Counted from the stretch's first letter, positions 14,701 through 23,226 are shown. The stretch is DNA of 24,713 bases from an uncultured Bacteroides sp. (GCA_900556625.1 USPQ01000039.1:1-24713), one strand, 5' to 3'. Numbers and translations: made by a program. The notes: generated from the sequence alone by a model not told the origin.

Positions 14701-15089
14701 TTGCGGCGTTCCAACTCTTGATAACCGGTTACTACTACGTCCCCTAATGTATGTGATGAGGCTTGAAGTACAATATGGTAATTTTCTTTTCCAGACTGTA
14801 ATGGTACACTTTGTTCTTCAAAACCGATGTAGCTACAATGAATCCGGGTTACTTTTTCCGGGACAGACAAGGAAAACTTTCCGTCTATATCTGTAATCGT
14901 ACCTAGAGATGTTTGTGGTACTCCGGCTTTTTTCAGTTCATCGGCTGATACGTAAACTGAGGCGCCGATGAGTGGCTCATTATCTTCACCGGAGATTACG
15001 ACTCCGGTGATAGTGCGATTTGCTGCATTGGCAAAAAACAATGCGTTGGCGAAAAGGCATATCAAAATACAAAGATGTCTTTTTCTCAT
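11766..15089 (-). CDS. SusC/RagA-family TonB-dependent outer-membrane transporter
   Basis: A 1107-residue outer-membrane transporter, normal length for the family. In order: signal peptide (about 1-22), carboxypeptidase-regulatory-like beta-sandwich (about 27-112: RTITGVVISGEDNEPLIGASVYV ... GKFSLSVPEKVTRIHCSYIGFEEQ), the plug domain (about 118-260: DVVVTGYQELERRKLTASIAKV, ALAGQIAGVSVTTTSGAPGAPARIRIRGTASL, ITILKDAAATAIYGARAANGVIVITTKRG), and the beta barrel. The typical C-terminal end VTFNLSLNF closes it. No N-terminal STN (secretin/TonB signal) domain is visible, so it should not signal directly to an anti-sigma factor. Energy comes from TonB/ExbBD. It is 30 bases after the metalloprotease and 13 before the SusD partner, so one transcript is likely. 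Confidence 0.95.
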   Translation of the reverse strand: MRKRHLCILICLFANALFFANAANRTITGVVISGEDNEPLIGASVYVSADELKKAGVPQTSLGTITDIDGKFSLSVPEKVTRIHCSYIGFEEQSVPLQSGKENYHIVLQASSHTLGDVVVTGYQELERRKLTASIAKVDVTDAMVGAAKSIDQALAGQIAGVSVTTTSGAPGAPARIRIRGTASLNGTQDPLWVLDGIPLEGTDIPDLDSDTDNDIVNIGQSSIAGISPYDIESITILKDAAATAIYGARAANGVIVITTKRGRTGKPIVNFNTRLSYTPNLNTSRLNLLNSEQKVNLELELMKEPDDIFTAHPFYRKGGVASVLRQYNLFETYQQQGWDGLSSEAQNAINRLKTINTDWNDLLFRSAFTQEYNFSISGGSEKTTYYNSLSYSKENGNVPGFDMSRFNLTSKTSYQVNRMLKIGASIFANRRKNQDFVSDKYGYSNPIYYSRVANPYQEIYDAENNYIYDYDIRSTSDNEPDPKRGFNILEERANTNKETVTTAINSIFNVDLRFNDHWKVTSQVGLQWEQSKVEQYIGPNTFSMRYMREESKDGESYIIPEGGMHKVSNSTTSQITWKIQGEWNQTFKDIHEVQIMGGSEIRKNWYDALASTAYGYDPKTLTTKPLNIDPRDADDYPLHIKSYTENAFASFYANGSYTLMKRYTLGASVRMDGSDLFGVDKKYRFLPIYSISGLWRISNEAFLKPANQWMDNLALRLSYGLQGNIDKNTSPFLLGNYSNQTVIDKNETIITIGSAPNDKLRWEKTASYNAGIDLSVLKSAINLSIDYYYRRGSDLIGYKDLPLENGFSSQAINWASMENKGVEINLQTRNITTKDFSWYTTFNFAYNNNKVLKDHKKENSPTPGLEGYPVGTIFAIKSKVDPETGRILIYPKGSDEAVTVEKLFEMVDLTGGLGGFYEYDATAEFQQSLYEYAGTNDAPYTGGLINTFNYRNWELNLNFSYYFGAHVRTNPSYDVVGFDPGHNTNQDILERWTPENHSGKFPALLTKNNYPADYALFGDLPAIYKNLDLWVKRLNYVRLQNIRLAYKLPQEWLRKININGATVAVEGRNLLVFGSSYKNYMDPESMSNLYSTPVPKSVTFNLSLNF

Positions 15090-15119
15090 TAATTGTAAAT
15101 GTTTAGTGATTGATTTGTT

Positions 15120-17753
15120 TTATTTGACTCCTAGAGCTGTGTTAATTCGTAAAATCATATCTTCATAATGGTAGCGTGTAGCCGTATCGGAAGTTCCGAG
15201 ACGATTCTGCAACAGCTTCTTGATACGTAACAACTCACCGCGCTTTACTGAGATTGCATCTGAGATGCGGTTAAGCTGGCTACCGTAGAAGTTGAGCACA
15301 CGTGGAGCTCCCATGCGGTCTTCCTGGCGAAGTGCCCGTTGTTCAGCTGCATAACAACTACAGAACGGAGTGGCATGGTCAAGCAAGAAGTGCTCATCGG
15401 CAATCTTTTTGTTGATTTTTACTGCTTCGGGTTCTGCTGCGGCTGTCAGCAATGCATCAAGGAAATTCTTTTGTAAAGAACGTTCCATGACATTGGGGAC
15501 ACTTCCCCGTTCGGTAACTCCAAAAATATTTTTATGAAGTCCATCCATCAGTTCTACTACCGTAAAAGCTTTTTTCCCATTGACGGATTCATTTTCAATC
15601 ATACGCATCAAGCGATTGTTGCCTAGTAAATCCCAAAGAATGTAAGCCTGTGCATTTTTGAGAATCTGAGTAGGAGCGTTCTCCTGTTTTCCCACCGGAG
15701 TATTACGCAGAAGATAGGTGTACTGTCCCACTTCCGTGTCAAACAACCATTTAGGATAGGTCAATACCTCATTCAACAGGAACTTAAGTGCGGCCTGCTG
15801 CTTCTCTTTTTCTACGAATGTATAGGTCTTGATGCCATCTCCTACAGTTGTGTTTTCGATATAAATACCACCGATGTTGGCGAGTACATGATATAAGTAG
15901 TTGTTCCACTGATTGATGACAGCATAATAGAGGCGTGACGCTTCTTCATAAGTCTGTCCCTTTTCTCCAGTTGTAGTCCATTGGAGAATCTGTGGCACAA
16001 TGCGTTTCAGGTTTTCAATACCCAGTAGGGAGGAACGAACCGGGTCGTCACCTAAATCTTCATTTTGTGCGCGCGGATCTACTGCGTCACGAACATCTTG
16101 TGCTTCGCTATATTTATAGAGGCGGTCGGTGTGTTTGCTCAAAAAGTTAAATAAGAGAGCTTTTTCTTCTTCCGGAGTATTTTTCCCATACCAACGGTAA
16201 CCGTATTCGATAGCGAACATATCGTATGGACCGATGTGTGGAGAAAGAACCTTCACACCGTCTCCCGGTTGGGCGATATAGTTGAAGCGTGCATAGTCCA
16301 TAATGGATGAAGCGGTAGAATTCATTCTGGAAGTGAATGTTTCGGAACGCAATGAATCCGTCGGGAAAGCCCACGATCCCATCATGTTATGACGTAACCC
16401 CAATGAGTGTCCTACTTCGTGGCAGGCAACGAACCGGATGGCGTCTCCCATCAAGTCATCAGGCAGTTGTACTTTGCGTGCTTCGGGGCAAACGGTTCCG
16501 GTCTGTACCGTAATCCATTCACGTACCATAGAAAGCACGTTGTGCCACCACATGATATCCGCTTCCAGAATCTCTCCGGAACGAGGGTCCAGAAGAGAAG
16601 GTCCCATTGCGTTTTTCTTTTCCGAAGCAGCGTATGTCAGCACGGAGTAATTGACATCATCCATGTCTACGTGCATACTGTCCGTTATTTCTTTGGCGAT
16701 AATCGCATTTTTGAAACCGGCTTTTTCAAAAGCGACCTGCCAATCTTCGATTCCTTTTTTGATGTACGAACGCCATTGGTAGGGAGTTGAGTTATCAATA
16801 TAAAATACGATTGGTTTGGCAGGCTCCACAATCTGTCCTTTTAGATAGGCTTCACGGTCTTCCGGTTTCGGCTCCATGCGCCAACGGGTAATGTATTGTG
16901 TCTTGTCCGTTCCTTGTTGGGCGTCGCTAAAGTTCAATAAAGGGTTGGTGAAGTATCCGACTTTCTGATTATCAAAACGTCCCATCATCGGCGTTTCGGG
17001 TAATAAAAGAATGGAAGAACTGACTTCCACTGTCACATACACTGTTGTAGTTCCTTCTGTCACTCTGGTTGTCAGCTCGGAAGTTGCCACGACATTGTTT
17101 GAGAAAGATTTGATGGATAGAATACGTGATAAATTCTTGATGGCCGAAGTACCCAGATTAATATTGGTAAATACGTTATTGATACTGGTTTCCGTGCCGT
17201 CATAAATATCATTCACTTTGATTACCAATGCAGTAGAATCGGCATTGACAGCTTCGATTTTGAATGCGGCAATCAATGGAGAAATAAAATTATCTTGTAC
17301 CGAACGGAAAATGGCGTCAGTGCGGGGCGCAAGAGGTAACGGGCGTTGTTGGCGGAACATCAGTTTGCCACTTGCTTTGTCCCATTCCATGCAAACCATC
17401 TGATTCTCGTAGTTTACTCCACGATTCACACCTGCCTCATTCAATTCGGCAGGAACCCGTTGCAGTTTATTGACAACCAATAAATCGCGTCCTAAAAATG
17501 CGGTAGGAATTTCAAAATAGAAATCATTTTTCTTTTGATGTACAGCAAACATTCCTTTTGTCGTTTTGCTGCCTTCCACTAGTTTCTCGTAGTCACTTTT
17601 ACTCTTCTCTTCTCTCTCTTCTGGTTTTTTCTTTTTCTTCTTAAACCAACTCAGATTTTCTGTAGCGGGGGTAATTGCAAATGCCGAAAGGGCTTCTCCA
17701 CTCAGCAATATACATGCAATGACCGCTGCCATTACTCTTACATACATTCTCAT
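15120..17753 (-). CDS. exported zinc-dependent metzincin metalloprotease, DUF5117/DUF5118-type
   Basis: An 877-residue exported protease, first gene of the operon. The signal peptide spans about residues 1-26 (MAAVIACILLSGEALSAFA), followed by a lysine-rich tract and an acidic linker (36-50). Then come the family's N-terminal domains (about 60-275) and the catalytic domain: MWWHNVLSM (401-409), the zinc motif HEVGHSLGLRH (445-455, HExxHxxGxxH with three His ligands and the catalytic Glu446), and the Met-turn SIMDY (483-487, Met485). This is the metzincin pattern, and the layout matches the DUF5118-DUF5117-met_zincin proteins of Bacteroidetes. Several starts are possible (Met codons 1, 3, 8); I keep the first. 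Upstream is a good promoter (17792-17823). Expected to act in the periplasm or on the surface, cleaving proteins or peptides; the substrate is unknown. Confidence 0.92.
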   Translation of the reverse strand: MRMYVRVMAAVIACILLSGEALSAFAITPATENLSWFKKKKKKPEEREEKSKSDYEKLVEGSKTTKGMFAVHQKKNDFYFEIPTAFLGRDLLVVNKLQRVPAELNEAGVNRGVNYENQMVCMEWDKASGKLMFRQQRPLPLAPRTDAIFRSVQDNFISPLIAAFKIEAVNADSTALVIKVNDIYDGTETSINNVFTNINLGTSAIKNLSRILSIKSFSNNVVATSELTTRVTEGTTTVYVTVEVSSSILLLPETPMMGRFDNQKVGYFTNPLLNFSDAQQGTDKTQYITRWRMEPKPEDREAYLKGQIVEPAKPIVFYIDNSTPYQWRSYIKKGIEDWQVAFEKAGFKNAIIAKEITDSMHVDMDDVNYSVLTYAASEKKNAMGPSLLDPRSGEILEADIMWWHNVLSMVREWITVQTGTVCPEARKVQLPDDLMGDAIRFVACHEVGHSLGLRHNMMGSWAFPTDSLRSETFTSRMNSTASSIMDYARFNYIAQPGDGVKVLSPHIGPYDMFAIEYGYRWYGKNTPEEEKALLFNFLSKHTDRLYKYSEAQDVRDAVDPRAQNEDLGDDPVRSSLLGIENLKRIVPQILQWTTTGEKGQTYEEASRLYYAVINQWNNYLYHVLANIGGIYIENTTVGDGIKTYTFVEKEKQQAALKFLLNEVLTYPKWLFDTEVGQYTYLLRNTPVGKQENAPTQILKNAQAYILWDLLGNNRLMRMIENESVNGKKAFTVVELMDGLHKNIFGVTERGSVPNVMERSLQKNFLDALLTAAAEPEAVKINKKIADEHFLLDHATPFCSCYAAEQRALRQEDRMGAPRVLNFYGSQLNRISDAISVKRGELLRIKKLLQNRLGTSDTATRYHYEDMILRINTALGVK

Positions 17754-17791
17754 TGAGTTCTTTATATTTAATTATAATTAAAAAACGGATA

Positions 17792-17823
17792 CAAAAATAC
17801 AAATATAATGGATTTAAGCCAAT
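17792..17823 (-). promoter_or_regulatory. promoter of the metalloprotease-susC-susD operon
   Basis: On the minus strand TATTTTTG (plus 17792-17799) fits TAnnTTTG, and ATTG (plus 17820-17823) stands 20 bases upstream in the -33 position. The -7 lies about 38 bases upstream of the ATG at 17753. No operator-like repeat is apparent around it. Confidence 0.6.
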
Positions 17824-17884
17824 AATGAATCTAATAATAAAAGAATTATTAACTAGTCTCTTATTGCATCATTCTTTCTGGATA

Positions 17885-17916
17885 TTTCGTAATTTAGTTG
17901 GAATAGTGTACATTTG
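17885..17916 (+). promoter_or_regulatory. promoter of the M23-C69 peptidase pair
   Basis: TACATTTG (17909-17916) fits the -7 element. TTTC (17885-17888) lies 20 bases upstream and matches three of four bases of TTTG. The ATG follows 24 bases downstream of the -7. It faces the promoter at 17792-17823 with about 60 bases between the two. Confidence 0.55.
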
Positions 17917-17939
17917 CCGGAAGTAAAAAAGAGAATGGA

Positions 17940-19595
17940 ATGATAAAACAATATATCACTGCTTTGATGTTGGCTAGCTGCATCGGAGGTTATGGGCAGG
18001 AAAAAAAGCAAGCGACTTTTATACCCCCTTTTGATTTTCCTCTTACATTGAGCGGAAATTTCGGTGAAATTCGTTCCAACCACTTTCATGGCGGGTTGGA
18101 TTTTAAAACAGGAGGTGTGGTCGGCAAACCGGTTCGTGCCCTTGCCGATGGTTATATTTCGCGTATTCGGGTGACTAACGGTTCGGGGTATGTGCTTGAT
18201 GTCTGCTATCATAATGGATATTCTACTGTTAACCGGCATTTGAGCGGTTTTATTTCTCCCATTGCCGAAAGGGTGGAGGAACTTCAATATGGGAATGAGA
18301 GCTGGGAGGTTGAGATTATTCCCGAACCGGATGAATATCCGGTAAAAAGCGGACAGCAGATAGCTTGGAGCGGGAATACCGGATATTCTTTCGGTCCGCA
18401 TCTTCATTTGGATATGTTTGAAACGGAATCGGGAGATTATATAGATCCTATGCCTTTCTTTAAATCAAAAATAAAGGATACACGTGCTCCGAAAGCTGAT
18501 GGTATTATGTTTTTTCCGCAGCCCGGTGAGGGAGTGGTAGACGGAAAACAAGAGATAAAAACGATACTCCCGAATAGCGAACGTCTGGTGGAGGCGTGGG
18601 GTGTGATAGGTACGGGCATTAAGGCATACGATTACATGGATGGCGTAAACAACCATTACGGAGTATATTCCGTTATTCTTACGGTGGATGGTAATGAGGT
18701 GTTCCGTAGTACAGTAGACCGTTTCTCTCAAGAGGAAAACCGGATGATCAATTCGTGGACGTACGGGCAATATATGAAATCTTTTATCGATCCGGGAAAT
18801 ACGTTGCGTTTGCTGAAAGCCTCAAATGAAAATCGCGGTCTGGTCACGATTGACGAAGAGAGGGATTATCAATTTCTGTATACTTTGAAAGACGCTTTTG
18901 GAAATACTTCAAAATATAGCTTTGTCGTGCGTGGGCGAAAGCAGCCGATTGAACCTTTCAATTATCGGGAAAAGTATTTTTTTACTTGGGATAAAACCAA
19001 TTATCTGCAAGAACCGGGATTGAGCCTGGTGGTTCCGAAAGGAATGTTATATAAGGATACTCCGCTCAATTATCAGGTAAAAGCCGATAGTGGGGCAGTG
19101 GCGTTCACCTATCAGATTAATGATAAATCCATTCCGCTTCATGCGGGTTGTGAACTCCGTATCGGACTACGTAGGAAAACGGTTGCCGATACGGCCAAGT
19201 ATTATGTGGCACGGGTTACTCCGAAAGGAAGTAAGTACAGTGTAGGAGGAAAATACGAAGACGGATACATGAAGACGTCTATTCGTGAATTGGGGACTTA
19301 TACTGTCGCTGTTGATACGGTTCCACCGGAAATTATCCCTGTCAATAAGAATTACTGGGGAAGGAATGGAAAGATAGTCTATCGGTTGAAAGATAAAGGA
19401 AGTGGCATTGCTTCTTATCGGGGAACGATTGACGGAAAATATGCACTTTTCGGACGGCCTAATATTGTAAAGTCTTATTGGGAATGCAAACTTGATCCGA
19501 AGCGTGTGAAGAAAGGGAGAAAACATACTGTTGAATTTACGGTTGTCGATCATTGCGGGAATACGAGTATTGCCCGTGAAAGTTTTGTCTGGTAA
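17940..19595 (+). CDS. exported M23-family zinc metallopeptidase
   Basis: A 551-residue exported protein with an M23 (LytM-like) domain directly after the signal peptide. The visible zinc and catalytic residues are H50 and D54 (FHGGLDF), H100 (VNRHLSG) and H154-x-H156 (GPHLHLDMF), the complete LytM set. The domain normally cleaves peptide cross-bridges in peptidoglycan, though some members act on other peptides. Residues 180-551 form a long beta-rich C-terminal part (for example TYTVAVDTVPPEIIPVNKNYWGRNGKIVYRLKDKGSGIASYRGTIDGKYAL) that resembles Ig-like or beta-sandwich repeats. The N-terminus can be read as a lipoprotein signal (LASC at 11-14) or an ordinary signal peptide cut at GYG/Q; the short n-region leaves this open. 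Divergent from the protease operon, and followed by the C69 peptidase after 23 bases. Confidence 0.87.
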   Translation: MIKQYITALMLASCIGGYGQEKKQATFIPPFDFPLTLSGNFGEIRSNHFHGGLDFKTGGVVGKPVRALADGYISRIRVTNGSGYVLDVCYHNGYSTVNRHLSGFISPIAERVEELQYGNESWEVEIIPEPDEYPVKSGQQIAWSGNTGYSFGPHLHLDMFETESGDYIDPMPFFKSKIKDTRAPKADGIMFFPQPGEGVVDGKQEIKTILPNSERLVEAWGVIGTGIKAYDYMDGVNNHYGVYSVILTVDGNEVFRSTVDRFSQEENRMINSWTYGQYMKSFIDPGNTLRLLKASNENRGLVTIDEERDYQFLYTLKDAFGNTSKYSFVVRGRKQPIEPFNYREKYFFTWDKTNYLQEPGLSLVVPKGMLYKDTPLNYQVKADSGAVAFTYQINDKSIPLHAGCELRIGLRRKTVADTAKYYVARVTPKGSKYSVGGKYEDGYMKTSIRELGTYTVAVDTVPPEIIPVNKNYWGRNGKIVYRLKDKGSGIASYRGTIDGKYALFGRPNIVKSYWECKLDPKRVKKGRKHTVEFTVVDHCGNTSIARESFVW

Positions 19596-19618
19596 TTATA
19601 AAAAATGAATGATATATT

Positions 19619-21256
19619 ATGAAGAGAAGTATTATTTTGTGTTTTGCCGTATGGATGACGGCTGTGGCGAATACTTTCGCCTGTACTAATTTGATTGTCG
19701 GAAAGAATGCATCCGCTGATGGTTCGACCATTGTTTCCTATTCAGCCGACTCGTATGGCTTATTCGGAGAACTTTATCATTATCCGGCAGCTACGTATCC
19801 GAAAGGGACCATGTTGAAAGTGTACGAATGGGACACCGGTAAATATCTGGGAGAAATCGAGCAGGCTCGTCAGACTTACAATGTGGTTGGCAATATGAAT
19901 GAATATCAGGTCACTATTGGGGAAACTACTTTCGGCGGTCGTCCCGAGTTGACGGATTCTACGGGTATTATTGATTATGGAAGTTTGATTTATATTGGAT
20001 TGCAACGTTCGCGTACTGCTCGCGAAGCTATAAAAATTATGACTGATCTGGTACAGGAATATGGATATTATAGTGGGGGTGAGTCTTTTACCATTGCCGA
20101 TCCGAACGAAGTATGGATTATGGAGATGATTGGTAAAGGTCCCGGCATTCGCGGAGCGGTTTGGGTAGCTGTCCGTGTGCCGGACGATTGTATCTCGGCT
20201 CATGCTAATCAAGCGCGCATTCATCAGTTTGATATGAATGATAAGGAAAACTGTATGTACTCTCCGGATGTCGTTTCTTTTGCCCGTGAGAAGGGATATT
20301 TTAATGGAGTAAACAAGGATTTTAGTTTTTCATTGGCTTATGCCCCTCTTGATTTTGGTGCACGCCGCTTTTGTGAAGCTCGTGTATGGAGTTATTTCAA
20401 CAAATTCACTGATAGAGGAAATGAATATCTTCCTTATATCGAAGGAAAAACCGATACTCCGATGCCGCTTTTCGTTAAGCCGAAGCAGAAATTATCCGTG
20501 CAGGATGTGAAAAATATGATGCGCGATCATTACGAAGGTACTCCGCTTGATATCTCCAATGATTTTGGAGCCGGTCCTTATAAAACACCCTATCGCCTTT
20601 CTCCTCTGAACTTTAAAGTCGATGATAAGGAATATTTCAATGAACGTCCTATCTCTACTCAACAGAGCGGTTTTGTATTTGTTGCACAGATGCGTGCTCA
20701 TATGCCGGATCCGGTAGGGGGAGTACTTTGGTTTGGTGTGGATGATGCGAATATGACTGTATTTACTCCTGTTTATTGTTGTGCTACTAAGGTGCCGGTA
20801 TGTTACACACGTGTGGATGGTGCCGACTACATTACGTTCTCATGGAATTCCGCTTTCTGGATTTTCAATTGGGTGTCCAATATGGTTTATCCGCGTTATG
20901 ATCTGATGATTGGGGATGTGCGGGAAACACAGAAAGAGATGGAAAGCACATTCAACACAGCACAGGCTGGTATTGAAGAAATGGCAGTCAAACTATTGGA
21001 AAAGGATAAGGATGCAGCAATCAATTTCCTGACAAATTATACTAACATGACTGCTCAAAGTACTTTTGATACTTGGAAGCAATTGGGTACGTTCCTGATT
21101 GTAAAGTACAATGATGGGGTAGTGAAGCGTATGAAAGACGGACAGTTTGAACGTAATTCTATCGGACAACCTGCAGGAGTGCTTCGACCCGGATACCCGA
21201 AAGAGTTTTTGCAGGAGTATGTGAAACAAACCGGTGACAGATATTTAGTGAAATAG
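19619..21256 (+). CDS. exported C69-family peptidase (N-terminal-nucleophile dipeptidase)
   Basis: A 545-residue protein of peptidase family C69 (dipeptidase A/PepD type, PF03577). The signal peptide ends ANTFA/C, so removal would place Cys22 at the new N-terminus, exactly the nucleophile of this Ntn-hydrolase family. Next comes the family-typical CTNLIVGKNASADGSTIVSYSADSYG (22-47). Further conserved blocks are YNVVGNMNEYQVTIGETTFGGR, SLIYIGLQRSRTAREAIKIMTDLVQEYGYYSGGESFTIADPNEVWIMEMIGKG, and WSNSAFWIFNWVSNMVYPRYD-like residues late in the chain. It is likely co-transcribed with the M23 gene 23 bases upstream. Probable role is cleavage of short peptides in the periplasm, whether cell-wall or dietary, which is inference. 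The stop codon forms the first bases of a strong hairpin. Confidence 0.92.
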   Translation: MKRSIILCFAVWMTAVANTFACTNLIVGKNASADGSTIVSYSADSYGLFGELYHYPAATYPKGTMLKVYEWDTGKYLGEIEQARQTYNVVGNMNEYQVTIGETTFGGRPELTDSTGIIDYGSLIYIGLQRSRTAREAIKIMTDLVQEYGYYSGGESFTIADPNEVWIMEMIGKGPGIRGAVWVAVRVPDDCISAHANQARIHQFDMNDKENCMYSPDVVSFAREKGYFNGVNKDFSFSLAYAPLDFGARRFCEARVWSYFNKFTDRGNEYLPYIEGKTDTPMPLFVKPKQKLSVQDVKNMMRDHYEGTPLDISNDFGAGPYKTPYRLSPLNFKVDDKEYFNERPISTQQSGFVFVAQMRAHMPDPVGGVLWFGVDDANMTVFTPVYCCATKVPVCYTRVDGADYITFSWNSAFWIFNWVSNMVYPRYDLMIGDVRETQKEMESTFNTAQAGIEEMAVKLLEKDKDAAINFLTNYTNMTAQSTFDTWKQLGTFLIVKYNDGVVKRMKDGQFERNSIGQPAGVLRPGYPKEFLQEYVKQTGDRYLVK

Positions 21257-21296
21257 TTATTTAATGGATAATCGACAATTATCCATTAAATAACTA
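21254..21296 (+). terminator. strong hairpin overlapping the C69 stop codon
   Basis: A perfect 19-base-pair stem (21254-21272 with 21278-21296) closes a five-base CGACA loop. The TAG stop codon of the peptidase is the first three bases of the left arm. The stem is AT-rich and no T run follows, so it may stabilise the 3' end rather than terminate. Confidence 0.7.
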
Positions 21297-21317
21297 GGAA
21301 TTGTAAACTTATTATTT

Positions 21318-21325
21318 TACATTTG
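21318..21325 (+). promoter_or_regulatory. candidate -7 element of the phosphosugar mutase gene
   Basis: TACATTTG fits TAnnTTTG, 54 bases upstream of the ATG at 21380. The -33 region at the right distance is poor (CTAG/TAGG, inside the preceding hairpin). It is the best box in the gap. Confidence 0.35.
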
Positions 21326-21379
21326 TGTGCTCAAGAAAATAGCAATGAATAATTCATTAACCAATAAATAACAATCGAA

Positions 21380-23125
21380 ATGGAAAATCAGGAACTTATT
21401 AAACAGGTCACTGAAAAAGCCGAAAAATGGCTAACCCCGGCTTATGATGCTGAAACCCAGGCTGAAGTGAAACGTATGTTGGAAAACGATGATAAAACCG
21501 AACTAATTGAAGCTTTCTACAAAGATCTTGAATTTGGTACTGGTGGTCTGCGTGGTATTATGGGTGTAGGTAGCAATCGTATGAATATCTATACGGTAGG
21601 TGCTGCCACTCAAGGACTTTCCAACTATTTGAAAAAGAACTTCAAAGACCTGCCGCAGATTTCTGTAGTAGTAGGTCACGATTGCCGTAACAACAGCCGT
21701 TTGTTTGCGGAAACTTCTGCTAATATTTTCTCTGCCAATGGTATCAAAGTATATCTGTTTGACGACATGCGTCCGACACCGGAAATGTCTTTCGCCATCC
21801 GTCACCTCGGTTGCCAAAGCGGTATCATCCTGACTGCTTCTCACAATCCGAAGGAATACAACGGTTACAAGGCATATTGGGACGATGGTGCACAGGTATT
21901 GGCTCCACACGATAAAGGTATCATCGACGAAGTGAATGCAATTGCTTCTGCTGCCGATATTAAATTCCAGGGAAATCCGGATTTGATTCAGATTATCGGT
22001 GAAGACATCGATAAGATTTATCTGGATATGGTGAAAACTGTTTCTATTGATCCGGCAGCTATCGCCCGTCACAAAGATATGAAGATTGTCTATACTCCGA
22101 TTCATGGTACAGGTATGATGTTGATTCCTCGTGCATTGAAAATGTGGGGATTCGAAAACGTATTTACTGTGCCCGAACAGATGATTAAGGACGGTAACTT
22201 CCCGACTGTCGTATCTCCGAACCCGGAAAACGCGGAAGCTCTTTCTATGGCTGTAAACCTTGCCAAAGAAATTGATGCTGACCTCGTTATGGCTTCCGAC
22301 CCGGATGCTGACCGTGTGGGTATTGCTTGCAAGGATGATAAAGGCGAATGGGTACTGATTAACGGTAACCAGACTTGTATGATGTACCTTTATTATATTC
22401 TGACACAGTACAAACAACTGGGTAAGATTAAAGGTGGCGAGTTCTGTGTGAAGACAATCGTTACAACTGAACTAATCAAGAAAATCGCAGATAAGAACAA
22501 TATCGAAATGCTTGACTGCTACACCGGATTTAAATGGATTGCCCGTGAAATCCGTCTGCGTGAAGGCAAACAGAAATATATCGGTGGTGGTGAAGAAAGT
22601 TACGGATTCCTTGCCGAAGATTTCGTTCGCGATAAAGATGCCGTATCAGCTTGCTGTTTGATTGCTGAAGTTGCCGCATGGGCAAAAGATAATGGTAAAT
22701 CCTTGTATCAGTTGTTGCTGGATATCTACGTAGAATACGGATTCTCTAAAGAGTTTACTGTAAACGTAGTGAAACCGGGTAAGAGCGGTGCAGAAGAAAT
22801 CAAAGCTATGATGGAGAACTTCCGTGCCAATCCTCCGAAAGAATTGGGTGGCTCTAAAGTGATCTTAAGCAAAGATTATAAGACACTGAAACAGACAGAT
22901 GATAAAGGTAACGTAACTGCAATCGATATGCCGGAACCATCTAACGTACTTCAATATTTCACTGAAGACGGTAGCAAAGTTTCTGTTCGTCCTTCAGGTA
23001 CAGAACCGAAGATTAAGTTCTATATGGAAGTTCAGGGTGAAATGGGTTGCCGCAATTGTTATGCTTCTGCCGAATCTGCTGCAATGGAAAAGATTGAAGC
23101 AGTGAAGAAATCATTGGGTATCTGA
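21380..23125 (+). CDS. phosphosugar mutase (phosphoglucomutase/phosphomannomutase, PgcA-like)
   Basis: A 581-residue alpha-D-phosphohexomutase, the length of Bacillus PgcA. It interconverts hexose 1- and 6-phosphates by way of an enzyme phosphoserine, supplying glucose-1-phosphate or mannose-1-phosphate for glycogen, sugar nucleotides and envelope glycans; it is cytoplasmic. All four domains show their signatures: LEFGTGGLRGIMGVGSNRMN (50-69), the phosphoserine loop TASHNPKEYNGYK (152-164, Ser154), the Mg-binding DPDADR (307-312), the sugar loop GGGEESYG (402-409), and the phosphate loop RPSGTEPKIKFY (537-548). It follows the hairpin of the C69 gene and ends in a clear terminator. Glucose versus mannose preference cannot be decided from sequence, so I give no symbol. 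Confidence 0.95.
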   Translation: MENQELIKQVTEKAEKWLTPAYDAETQAEVKRMLENDDKTELIEAFYKDLEFGTGGLRGIMGVGSNRMNIYTVGAATQGLSNYLKKNFKDLPQISVVVGHDCRNNSRLFAETSANIFSANGIKVYLFDDMRPTPEMSFAIRHLGCQSGIILTASHNPKEYNGYKAYWDDGAQVLAPHDKGIIDEVNAIASAADIKFQGNPDLIQIIGEDIDKIYLDMVKTVSIDPAAIARHKDMKIVYTPIHGTGMMLIPRALKMWGFENVFTVPEQMIKDGNFPTVVSPNPENAEALSMAVNLAKEIDADLVMASDPDADRVGIACKDDKGEWVLINGNQTCMMYLYYILTQYKQLGKIKGGEFCVKTIVTTELIKKIADKNNIEMLDCYTGFKWIAREIRLREGKQKYIGGGEESYGFLAEDFVRDKDAVSACCLIAEVAAWAKDNGKSLYQLLLDIYVEYGFSKEFTVNVVKPGKSGAEEIKAMMENFRANPPKELGGSKVILSKDYKTLKQTDDKGNVTAIDMPEPSNVLQYFTEDGSKVSVRPSGTEPKIKFYMEVQGEMGCRNCYASAESAAMEKIEAVKKSLGI

Positions 23126-23177
23126 TTTTGTTTCTTCTGAAATTTCAGATATAGATAACGAAAGATAAATAATAAAT

Positions 23178-23226
23178 AGCGCCTCCATGGTCTTTTCGAA
23201 GATTATGGAGGCGCTTCTTTTTCTCT
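23178..23226 (+). terminator. Rho-independent terminator of the phosphosugar mutase gene
   Basis: An 11-base-pair GC-rich stem (23178-23188 with 23205-23215; AGCGCCTCCAT and its complement) is followed at once by a T-rich tract, TCTTTTTTCTCT. It stands 52 bases after the stop. Confidence 0.9.

Noticed and set aside
10409..15089. Classical polysaccharide utilisation locus
   Set aside because: SusC and SusD alone do not make one; there are no carbohydrate-active enzymes or hybrid two-component regulators within the window.
21503..22417. 304-codon frame on the minus strand inside the phosphosugar mutase gene
   Set aside because: Long, but antisense to a gene whose active-site motifs are all present; composition (many His, Ile, Ser) is that of a shadow frame.
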